NCBI GenBank assembly: GCA_004010275.1
Contig: RBWT01000025.1
Location: 1 to 56,613, forward strand
Length of the DNA: 56,613 nucleotides
Direction of reading: 5' to 3'
DNA from: Streptomyces huasconensis
Lineage (GTDB): Bacteria; Actinomycetota; Actinomycetes; Streptomycetales; Streptomycetaceae
The notes below the pieces were generated by a model. The model was not told where the DNA came from. It worked only from the letters and a program-made list of their open reading frames with translations, and made no database searches. Within the stretch, counting starts at the first letter, position 1, and every line of letters begins with the position of its first letter. The position numbers and the translations under genes were made by a program. This document shows, in pieces, positions 50,370-56,613 of the stretch.

Positions 50370-51195
50370 TCAGCGGTGCGTACGCACGCTCCAGCGCCCC
50401 TCCGTGCGCTCCAGGCGCACGGGGTGGTCGAAGCACTTGCTGATCCACTCGCCGGTGACTACGTCGTCCACGGCGCCGGAGGCGAGCGTGGCGCCGTCGC
50501 GCAGGAGCAGCGCGTGGGTGGTGCCGGCGGGCAGTTCCTCCAGGTGGTGCGTGACCAGGACCGTGGCCAGTTCCGGGTGGGTCGCGCGCAGGGCGTCCAG
50601 GCTGTCGAGCAGGCGTTCGCGTCCGGCGAGGTCCAGGCCGGTGGCGGGTTCGTCGAGCAGGACGAGGCGCGGGCTCGGCATCAGGGAACGCGCGATCAGG
50701 GTGCGGCCGCGTTCGCCCTGGGAGAGCGTCGGCCAGCGCGCGTCGGCGCGGTGCGCGAGGCCGAGCAGGGCGATCAGCCGGTCGGCCCGCTCCTCCTGCC
50801 CGGGCGTCGGGCGCCAACGGGGCACCGGTTCGACGCTGTTGGTCACCCCGGTGAGGACGACGTCACGGACCGGCAGCGGGGAGCGCAGCGGATGGCGCGG
50901 GTTCACATGACCGACGTACGCCCGCAGGTCGCGCAGGTCGACGCTGCCCAGTCGGCGGCCGAGCACCTCGACCGTGCCGCGCGTGGGGTGGGCGACGGCG
51001 CCGCAGAGGCCGAGCAGGGTCGACTTGCCCGCGCCGTTGGGCCCGAGCAGCGCCCAGTGCTCTCCGGGGCGGACGGTGAGGGTGACGTCGTCGAGGATGG
51101 CGCGGCCGTCGCGGATGACGGTGACGGCGTCGGCGTGCAGGGACGGGCGGGGCCGACTCCGTGGCCCCGGCGGCCGGCAGGGTACCCCGGGTCAC
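50370..51195 (-). CDS. ABC transporter ATP-binding protein (frameshifted at N terminus)
   Basis: About 275 aa ATPase of the YlmA/iron-type group. Seen: '[20 protein letters not shown]', Walker A '[20 protein letters not shown]', '[20 protein letters not shown]', signature '[16 protein letters not shown]', Walker B '[17 protein letters not shown]' and H-loop '[20 protein letters not shown]'. An indel near 51146, in a G-rich run, separates the first 16 or so codons. GTG 51195 overlaps the leuA stop as GTGA, so it is translated after leuA. No permease is adjacent, so it may work with distant partners or not in transport at all. Confidence 0.87.
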
Positions 51196-52976
51196 CCTGC
51201 CACCCCGGCCCGGTTCACGGCGGCGAGGACGGCCTGTACGGACGCGGTCAGCACCGAGGTGTCCAGGCCCGCGCCCCAGCGGACGACGTCGCCGACCCGG
51301 CACCGCGCGTACGCGGCGGCCTCGCTGCCGCCGCCCTCCCCCACCGCGTGCTCGGCGTAGTCGAGGATGTCGACGCCGATCCCCGCGGCGGCGAGCGCGT
51401 CGGCGAAGGCGGACAGCGGGCCGTTGCCCACCCCCTCGAAGTCCCCCGCACGCTCCCGTACTTGCAGGGTGCAGACGAAGCGGTGCGCGCCGTCCGGGGC
51501 GCGGTCGGTGGTCCAGGCGCAGAGGGCGACCTCGCCGTCCTGCCCGGGCGCGACATACGTCGCGCGGAACAGCTCGTACAACTCCTTCGCCGTCGCCTCC
51601 TGCCCGCTGTCGTCGGTGGCCTCCTGCACCACGCGCGAGAAGTCGGGGCGCATGCCCTGCGGCAGGTCGAGGCCGTGCCGGGTCCGGAGCAGGTGCGCCA
51701 TGCCGCCCTTGCCCGACTGGGAGTTGACGCGGATGACCGCCTCGTAGGTGCGGCCGATGTCGGCGGGGTCGACGGGCAGATACGGGACGTCCCACGGCGC
51801 CTCGCGCTCCGGCACCCCCAGCTCCGCCGCGCGCCGGGCGTGCTGGGCGAAGCCCTTGCTGATGGCGTCCTGGTGCGTGCCGGAGAACGCGGTGTGGACG
51901 AGGTCACCGGCGTAGGGGTGGCGGGGGTGCACGGGCAGACGGTTGCAGTGCTCGACGACCTCGCGCACGGCGTCGATGTCGGAGAGGTCGATCATCGGGT
52001 CGACGCCCTGGGCGTAGAGGTTGAGGGCGAGAGTGACCAGGTCGACGTTGCCGGTCCGCTCGCCGTTGCCGAAGAGGCAGCCCTCGACGCGCTGGGCCCC
52101 GGCGAGAACGGCGAGTTCGGCGCAGGCGACGCCGGTGCCGCGGTCGTTGTGCGGGTGGACGGAGAGGATGACGGAGTCGCGCCGGGCGAGATTGCGGTGC
52201 ATGTACTCGATCTGGTCCGCGTACACGTTCGGGGTGGCGATCTCGACGGTCGCCGGCAGGTTGTGCGTCACGGGCCGGTCGGGGCTCGCGTCCCACAACT
52301 CGGTCAGGCCGTCGCAGACTTCGAGGACGAAGTCGGGCTCGGTGAGGTTGAAGGTCTCCGGCGCGAACTGGAAGCGGATGTCGGCGTCCGGCCGTGCGTC
52401 GGCGAGCCGAGCCATGTGGGCCGCGGCCTCCTTGACGACGTCGTACACCTCGGCGCGCGACCTCCCGAGGACCACGTCACGCCAGACGGGTGAGGTGGGG
52501 ATGTAGAGGTGGACGACGGCGCGTGGCAGCCCCTCGATCGACGCGAAGGTACGGTCGATCAGCTCGGGCTTGGCGGGTGTGAAGACGACGACGGTCACGT
52601 CGTCGGGCAGGGCGTCGCCACCGCGCCGTGCGAGGTGGCGGACGAAGTCGAAGTCGGTCCTGCTGGCCGACGGATAGCCGACCTCGATCTCCTTGAACCC
52701 CATCGAGACGAGCAGATCGAAGAACCGCCGCTTGCGGCCGGTGTCCATCGGCTCGGCGAGCGCCTGGTTGCCGTCGCGCAGATCGACGGGCACCCAGAGG
52801 GGCGCGCGCTCGATGCGCGCCTCCGGCCAACTCCGCCGCTGATCGGCGGGTACGGGGACGTGCACCCGCTCCTGGTAGGGGCGGTAGCGGTGGTACGGCA
52901 TGGGACCGGGGCGCTGCGGGTTCCAGTCGTAGGTGGGGGCGGTGGTGGGCGGTGTGGGCGCGGGAGGCCGGGTCAC
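51192..52976 (-). CDS. leuA: 2-isopropylmalate synthase
   Basis: First step of leucine synthesis: acetyl-CoA plus 2-ketoisovalerate to 2-isopropylmalate. 594 aa, intact. Seen: '[20 protein letters not shown]', catalytic '[20 protein letters not shown]', '[20 protein letters not shown]', metal site '[20 protein letters not shown]', '[20 protein letters not shown]', '[13 protein letters not shown]', '[15 protein letters not shown]', and the C-terminal LeuA allosteric domain from about residue 450 for leucine feedback. GTG 52976 has AGGAG ten bases upstream. It faces a GntR regulator across 15-bp repeats. The stop overlaps the ABC gene start. Confidence 0.95.
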   Translation of the reverse strand: MTRPPAPTPPTTAPTYDWNPQRPGPMPYHRYRPYQERVHVPVPADQRRSWPEARIERAPLWVPVDLRDGNQALAEPMDTGRKRRFFDLLVSMGFKEIEVGYPSASRTDFDFVRHLARRGGDALPDDVTVVVFTPAKPELIDRTFASIEGLPRAVVHLYIPTSPVWRDVVLGRSRAEVYDVVKEAAAHMARLADARPDADIRFQFAPETFNLTEPDFVLEVCDGLTELWDASPDRPVTHNLPATVEIATPNVYADQIEYMHRNLARRDSVILSVHPHNDRGTGVACAELAVLAGAQRVEGCLFGNGERTGNVDLVTLALNLYAQGVDPMIDLSDIDAVREVVEHCNRLPVHPRHPYAGDLVHTAFSGTHQDAISKGFAQHARRAAELGVPEREAPWDVPYLPVDPADIGRTYEAVIRVNSQSGKGGMAHLLRTRHGLDLPQGMRPDFSRVVQEATDDSGQEATAKELYELFRATYVAPGQDGEVALCAWTTDRAPDGAHRFVCTLQVRERAGDFEGVGNGPLSAFADALAAAGIGVDILDYAEHAVGEGGGSEAAAYARCRVGDVVRWGAGLDTSVLTASVQAVLAAVNRAGVAG

Positions 52977-53123
52977 GGGAGGTCTGCTCCTGGCTGGGCT
53001 CGGTCGGGTTGACCGGCAGCACGGCACCCCGCGGCGGGGTGCCGGTCGCTTCAGGCCCCGCCGCGGCAGCCGAGAAGGAGGTGACCGCGGAAGATCATGG
53101 CGCTAGAGTAGCGACACCTCAGG

Positions 53124-53183
53124 TCCTCAGACAAGTACTCCTCAGACAAGTACTCGTCGGACAACTACTCCTCCGACAACCAC
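53124..53183. promoter_or_regulatory. Four 15-bp tandem repeats between leuA and GntR genes
   Basis: Units TCCTCAGACAAGTAC (53124), TCCTCAGACAAGTAC (53139), TCGTCGGACAACTAC (53154) and TCCTCCGACAACCAC (53169), with a decayed fifth copy after 53184. The invariant core is TC-TC-GACAA-AC. They end 41 bases before the regulator start. Likely a multi-site operator. Confidence 0.85.
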
Positions 53184-53224
53184 TCCCCCCTCCGTCAACT
53201 CCTCCCGCCGGAAAAGGTCCCTCC

Positions 53225-53922
53225 ATGCCCCTCGACTCCGTACGCCCCAGCCCTCTCGTCGAGCAGGCCGCCGCCCGGCTGCGCGAGCAGATCACCGGCG
53301 GCCACTGGCCCGTCGGCACGAAGCTGCCGGGTGAGACGACGCTCGCCAAGGAACTCGGCGTGGGCCGCTCCACCCTGCGGGAGGCCCTGCGCGCGCTCGC
53401 CGGGGCCGGGCTGGTGCGGGCGCGGCAGGGCGCCGGCGTCTTCGTCGTCGCCACGGAACCCGTCGCGGACTGGCCGGCCCGGCTGCGGCGGGCGGCGGTC
53501 ACCGACGTGTACGAGGTGCGGATGCTGGTGGAGGTGCAGGCGGCCCGGCTGGCGGCGCTGCGGCGCACCGACGAGGACATCACGGCGATGCGGGCGCTGC
53601 TGGACGGCCGCAGGGCCGCGGCGGCCGGGGGCGACGCGGCCTTCGTCGACGCCGACATCGCCCTGCACGCGGCGGTCGTGGCGGCGGCGCGCAACCCCGT
53701 GCTGACCGACCTGTTCGCGGAGTTCATGCCCGCGCTGCGGCAAGGCCTCATCGACCTCCTCGACCTCATCGACGTACGCCGCGAGGAGGCGAGACCACGG
53801 TGACGCCGCGCACGCGGACCTGGTGCGTGCCGTGGAGTCGATGGACGCGGAAGGGGCGGCGCGAGTGGCGCAGGCCGAACTGCAGGCGACGTTGCGGCTG
53901 TTGCTGGCGCAGGAGGACTGAG
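53225..53922 (+). CDS. FadR-subfamily GntR regulator (frameshifted near the end)
   Basis: About 232 aa repressor. Seen: winged helix 'QAAARLREQITGGHWPVGTK', 'LPGETTLAKELGVGRSTLRE', 'ALRALAGAGLVRARQGAGVF', then an FCD ligand domain with 'VYEVRMLVEVQAARLAALRR', 'DADIALHAAVVAAARNPVLT' and metal-type His residues. At about 53790 the frame breaks and the next frame continues 'DHGDAAHADLVRAVESMDAE' to 'LRLLLAQED', the normal FCD ending. ATG 53225. It is divergent from leuA and probably binds the four repeats above it, which would control itself and perhaps leuA. The ligand could be a small carboxylate, as for many FCD proteins. Confidence 0.88.
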
Positions 53923-53985
53923 CGGCGCGACGCGGGGGCCGAGCGGTGCGCGGTTCCGGATGCCGCGGCCGCCGACACGGAATAG

Positions 53986-54171
53986 CCCGCCGAATCCGGA
54001 GGTGAACTCCTCGACGAACTCGGCTTTGACACCGTCGACAACGGCGGCCAGGACAACTCCTGGCGCCAGCAGCCCGGAACTCCCGTGTACGGCAACCGGG
54101 GCGGCATCGAGGAAATCCGCAAGGCCCTCGAAGCGGCCTCCCCGGAACGCACGGCTGAGTGGCGCGCCTGA
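53986..54171 (+). pseudogene. 3' remnant of an NADPH-dependent F420 reductase-like gene
   Basis: A 61-codon open stretch without a start, after an in-frame TAG at 53983-53985, reads 'GGELLDELGFDTVDNGGQDN', 'SWRQQPGTPVYGNRGGIEEI' and 'RKALEAASPERTAEWRA'. This is the typical C-terminal end of F420-dependent NADP oxidoreductase-like dinucleotide-binding proteins ('DELGFD-VDAG-L-ESWR-QPGTP-Y'). The first three quarters of the gene, including the Rossmann GxGxxG, are absent. It looks like the leftover of a deletion between the GntR gene and the muramidase gene. Confidence 0.65.
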
Positions 54172-54193
54172 CACCGACCCCTGACACGGCCGG

Positions 54194-54745
54194 CTAGGGC
54201 GTCGCCCACTCCCGCAGCGCGGCCTCGCTCTCGAAGCGGGCGACGTTCTTGTCCAGTGGTGTCGACGTGTACTGGTGGAACGTCCACTTCGCCTTGATGC
54301 GGGGCTTGCCCGCGCTCACGTAGTCGGCGATCCACAGGCCGTCGCCCGCGTAGGAGGTCGAGTCGTGGGTCAGCCAGAAATCGCGGTTGCAATAGAGCAG
54401 CACCCGGTGAGCGGGACGGAGCCGCTTCACCTCACGGATGAAGCGGTCCTTCTCGCCGTTGGTCGCCCGCGTGTGATCCCCCGTCCACTCCCAGTCCACC
54501 GCGAGCAAGTCCCCCGCCTTCTCGGGGGCCTTGCTCACGAAGTACTTGGCCTGGTCCGCGATGTTCCCCGGCCACAGGAAGTGGTAGAAGCCGACGACGC
54601 AGCCGCCGTCGCGGGCCAGCTTCGTCTGGGCGGAGAGTCTCGGGTTGACGTACGAACGCCCCTCCGTCGCCTTGATGATGACGAAGGCAAGGCCTTCGGT
54701 GTCGAAGGTCGACTGGTAGGAACTGACATCGATGCCACGCAGCAT
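54194..54745 (-). CDS. Glycoside hydrolase family 25 muramidase domain protein
   Basis: 183-aa lysozyme-like enzyme that cuts the MurNAc-GlcNAc bond. Seen: 'MLRGIDVSSYQSTFDTEGLA' with the first catalytic Asp, 'FVIIKATEGRSYVNPRLSAQ', 'VVGFYHFLWPGNIADQAKYF', the D-x-E pair in 'LLAVDWEWTGDHT', 'RVLLYCNRDFWLT' and 'KWTFHQYTSTPLDKNVARFE'. All GH25 catalytic acids are present. Intact. No signal peptide, so export would need another route, or it acts on lysis. ATG 54745 has GGAGG at seven bases. Phage-like domain, but no other phage gene is nearby. Confidence 0.92.
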   Translation of the reverse strand: MLRGIDVSSYQSTFDTEGLAFVIIKATEGRSYVNPRLSAQTKLARDGGCVVGFYHFLWPGNIADQAKYFVSKAPEKAGDLLAVDWEWTGDHTRATNGEKDRFIREVKRLRPAHRVLLYCNRDFWLTHDSTSYAGDGLWIADYVSAGKPRIKAKWTFHQYTSTPLDKNVARFESEAALREWATP

Positions 54746-54852
54746 GGGCGTCCTCCGGGAGGGCAGTACCGTGGGGGGGTTTACGAACTGCCCATTTGGT
54801 GCCCGGTGTCGGCATCGATGAACCATCAACCGAACCGGCAACCGTCAGTTTG

Positions 54853-56040
54853 TCAACGGAAGATGCCGGTGTGTCCGAGTGAGTACCGGCCGGGCTGCGG
54901 GTAGACGGCCAGGCCGTGCGGGCCGCTGCCCACGGGGATGCGGGCGAGCTGGACGCCGGTGCGGGTGTCGACGGCGTACACCTCGTCGTCGTAACGGCCC
55001 GACAGCCAGAGCGTGTTGCCGTCCGCCGAGACGCCGCCCATGTCGGGGCTGCCGCCCTGCGGGAGCTTCCACTTCTTCGTGAGCCTGTTCTTCGGGAAGT
55101 CGAAGACGGAGATGGAGCCCTCGCCGCGGTTGGAGATGTACATCTCCTTGGAGTCGCGGCTGACGTACAGGCCGTGGCAGCCCTTGCCGGTGCGCAGCAG
55201 CTTCGGCTTCGTGAACTTCTTCCCGTCGAGGACCCACATGCCGTGGGCCATCATGTCGGCGATGTAGAACTTCTTGCCGTCGGGGGACATCTTCACGTCC
55301 TGCGGCATGGCGCCCTTGAGGGGGAGCTTCTGCTGGCCGACGACGCGCATCTTCTCCGTGTCGACCTTGAGGAGTTCGCCGGAGAACTCGCAGGAGACGA
55401 TGAAGTAGCGGCCGTCCATGGAGAAGTCGGCGTGGTTGACGCCGGCGCAGCTGACGGGGACCGTCTTGACGCGGTTCATGGTCTTGGGGTCGCGGAAGAC
55501 GAGTTCGCGGTCCATGGAGGCCATGACGACGGCGTACTTGCCGTTCGGCGTGAAGTACAGGTTGTACGGGTCGGAGACCTCGACGGTGCGGCCGGTCTTG
55601 CCGGTCACCGGGTTGATGGCGGTGAGGGTGTCGCCGAGGTCGTTGTTGACCCAGAGGGTCTTCATGTCCCAGGAGGGGACGACGTGCTGCGGCTGGTCGC
55701 CGACCTTGATGGTCTTGACGACCTTGAACTTCTTGGGGTCGATGACGGAGATGGTGTCGGACTCGGTGTTGGGGACGTAGACGCGCGACAGGAACTTCTT
55801 CGCCACGGGCGCCAGGGCGTTCGGCCGGTCGGCGGCGTAGGCGTCCTTGGGGTCGAGGACCGGCGGCATGCCGGGCAGGCCGGGAACCGCCTTGGGCTTG
55901 GCGGGTTCGCGGGCGCCCCGGGTGCCGAGGGCTTCGTCGGCCCGTCGGTCGGTGCCGCAGCCGGCGAGGGCGGCGAGTACCGCGCCCGCGGCGAGCAGCG
56001 CGGCGGTGCGGGTGGTCAGGTCGAGTCTGGTGGGGGGCAT
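54853..56040 (-). CDS. YncE-like beta-propeller lipoprotein
   Basis: 395-aa secreted seven-bladed propeller of the YVTN/YncE type. Seen: signal peptide 'RTAALLAAGAVLAALAGCGT' with lipobox 'LAGC' (Cys near residue 28), then repeated blades such as 'RVYVPNTESDTISVIDPKKF', 'TLWVNNDLGDTLTAINPVTG', 'MYISNRGEGSISVFDFPKN' and 'TLWLSGRYDDEVYAVDTRTG'. Function unknown. Such proteins bind partners or DNA at the cell surface. Intact. Its ATG shares one base with the stop of the deacetylase gene (TGATG), so the two are translated together, pointing to a joint envelope function. Confidence 0.9.
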   Translation of the reverse strand: MPPTRLDLTTRTAALLAAGAVLAALAGCGTDRRADEALGTRGAREPAKPKAVPGLPGMPPVLDPKDAYAADRPNALAPVAKKFLSRVYVPNTESDTISVIDPKKFKVVKTIKVGDQPQHVVPSWDMKTLWVNNDLGDTLTAINPVTGKTGRTVEVSDPYNLYFTPNGKYAVVMASMDRELVFRDPKTMNRVKTVPVSCAGVNHADFSMDGRYFIVSCEFSGELLKVDTEKMRVVGQQKLPLKGAMPQDVKMSPDGKKFYIADMMAHGMWVLDGKKFTKPKLLRTGKGCHGLYVSRDSKEMYISNRGEGSISVFDFPKNRLTKKWKLPQGGSPDMGGVSADGNTLWLSGRYDDEVYAVDTRTGVQLARIPVGSGPHGLAVYPQPGRYSLGHTGIFR

Positions 56041-56613
56041 CAGGTCAGCAGCTCCGTGGTCGTCACCGCGTGCAGGCCGCGGCGTTCCAGTTCTTGCAGG
56101 ACGTCGGGGAGCGCGGCGACCGTGTCCGCGTACCCGAAGTGGAGGCTCACCACCGATCCCGCCCGGACCTCGGCGGCGATCGTGCGGGTGATGGCCGGGG
56201 CGCCCGGCGAGGTGTGGTCGAGGGAGTCGACGTCGTACGAGAGGACGTGCGGGTAGCCGGCGCGGCGGCGGGCGAGGCGTTCGACGAGGGGGGTCGCCGT
56301 GCGGGTGCGCGAGGGGCGGAACCAGGTGCCGATGGAGCCGGTGAGGCGGCGCAGCCGGTCCGCGCAGCCGGTGATCTCGGCGTGCGCGTCGGCCTCGGAC
56401 ATGTGGTTGATGTCGAGGTGGCGCTGGGTGTGGTTGCCGAGATCGTGGCCGCCGTCGAGGACGCGGCGGGCGAGGGCGGGGTGTTCGTCGAGCCAGCTGC
56501 CGACGGCGAGCACGGTGACGCGGGCGCCCGCTCGCTCCGCCTCGGTGAGCAGGGCCTTCGCGGTGGCGGGGTCTGACGTGGCCGTGGAAGGTGAGCGCGA
56601 CCTCGGGCCGGGT
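56040..56613 (-). CDS. Polysaccharide deacetylase (NodB domain), partial and frameshifted
   Basis: C-terminal part of a secreted deacetylase acting on peptidoglycan or another glycan. The N terminus lies beyond the window. Seen: 'TRPEVALTFHGH' (NodB motif 1, usually TFDDG, here with HGH), 'ATAKALLTEAERAGARVTVL', 'AVGSWLDEHPALARRVLDGG', the metal His pair in 'HDLGNHTQRHLDINHMSEAD', 'WFRPSRTRTATPLVERLARR' and 'RAGSVVSLHFGYADTVAALP'. A break near 56576 shifts the frame. The DD of motif 1 seems replaced by GH, as in some Streptomyces YncE-linked deacetylases. Stop and YncE start overlap (TGATG). Confidence 0.85.
   Translation of the reverse strand, partial: PGPRSRSPSTATSDPATAKALLTEAERAGARVTVLAVGSWLDEHPALARRVLDGGHDLGNHTQRHLDINHMSEADAHAEITGCADRLRRLTGSIGTWFRPSRTRTATPLVERLARRRAGYPHVLSYDVDSLDHTSPGAPAITRTIAAEVRAGSVVSLHFGYADTVAALPDVLQELERRGLHAVTTTELLT

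Noticed and set aside
50172..52493. Plus-strand frame of about 770 codons opposite leuA and the ABC ATPase
   Set aside because: Shadow of the two real genes; no ribosome site and no recognisable domain.

Overview
The window is chromosomal DNA from a high-GC actinomycete, almost certainly a Streptomyces. The evidence is very high third-position GC, a compact mix of GTG and ATG starts, GGAGG-type ribosome sites, Tat and lipoprotein exports, a tandem glycine riboswitch, WYL, SUKH, SseB, LOG and DUF427 family proteins, and a gene order (gatCAB, GGDEF-EAL protein, ligA, mnmA, oligopeptide ABC operon, gcvT-gcvH-glyA-sdaA) that I recall from the core of Streptomyces chromosomes. I see no mobile element, prophage, CRISPR array, tRNA or rRNA, and no large transferred island. 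This is mostly housekeeping chromosome with small accessory inserts.

Layout. Bases 1-12.8 kb: sugar dehydrogenase lipoprotein, a DUF6191-like protein, a giant LuxR/AAA regulator, small and membrane proteins, an acetyltransferase, an MMPL transporter, a Tat-exported phospholipase C and a two-domain SUKH protein. 12.8-16.4 kb: gatC-gatA-small ORF-gatB, for tRNA amidation. 16.4-23.7 kb: an RmdB-like c-di-GMP protein, ligA, a MetE-like protein coupled to a short-chain dehydrogenase, and a LOG protein. 23.7-34.5 kb: tightly packed convergent and divergent pairs (DUF427, GlxA-type regulator, quinone reductase, mnmA, Tat amidase, cysteine desulfurase, TetR with a divergent operator, hydrolase, WYL regulator, thioesterase, TRIC channel). 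The cysteine desulfurase and MnmA next to each other fit a shared role in tRNA 2-thiouridine sulfur transfer.

34.5-40.8 kb: a complete five-gene oligopeptide ABC importer operon. 40.8-42 kb: an unusually regulated region (perfect Crp-type palindrome and an 11-bp inverted repeat) before an orphan secreted protein of lower GC. 42-49.3 kb: two SseB paralogues, a small ATPase, then a glycine-riboswitch-controlled gcvT-gcvH-glyA-sdaA row that would turn excess glycine into serine and then pyruvate (gcvP is not in the window). 49.3-56.6 kb: acetyltransferase, EF-hand protein, ABC ATPase coupled to leuA, a FadR/GntR regulator facing leuA across four 15-bp tandem repeats, a remnant of an F420-dependent reductase-like gene, a GH25 muramidase, and a YncE-like propeller lipoprotein coupled to a polysaccharide deacetylase that runs off the end.

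Quality warning. About two dozen reading frames break by one or two bases while the protein clearly continues in another frame, including in core genes (gatA, mnmA, sdaA). The changes often sit in short G/C runs and are best explained by uncorrected indel errors in the assembly, not by gene death. I list these genes as CDS with the break position. The most interesting unexplained signals are the 15-bp repeat array at 53124-53183, the palindromes around the glyA stop (47760-47835), and the secreted protein with its control region (41124-41932). I found no convincing new multi-gene system.
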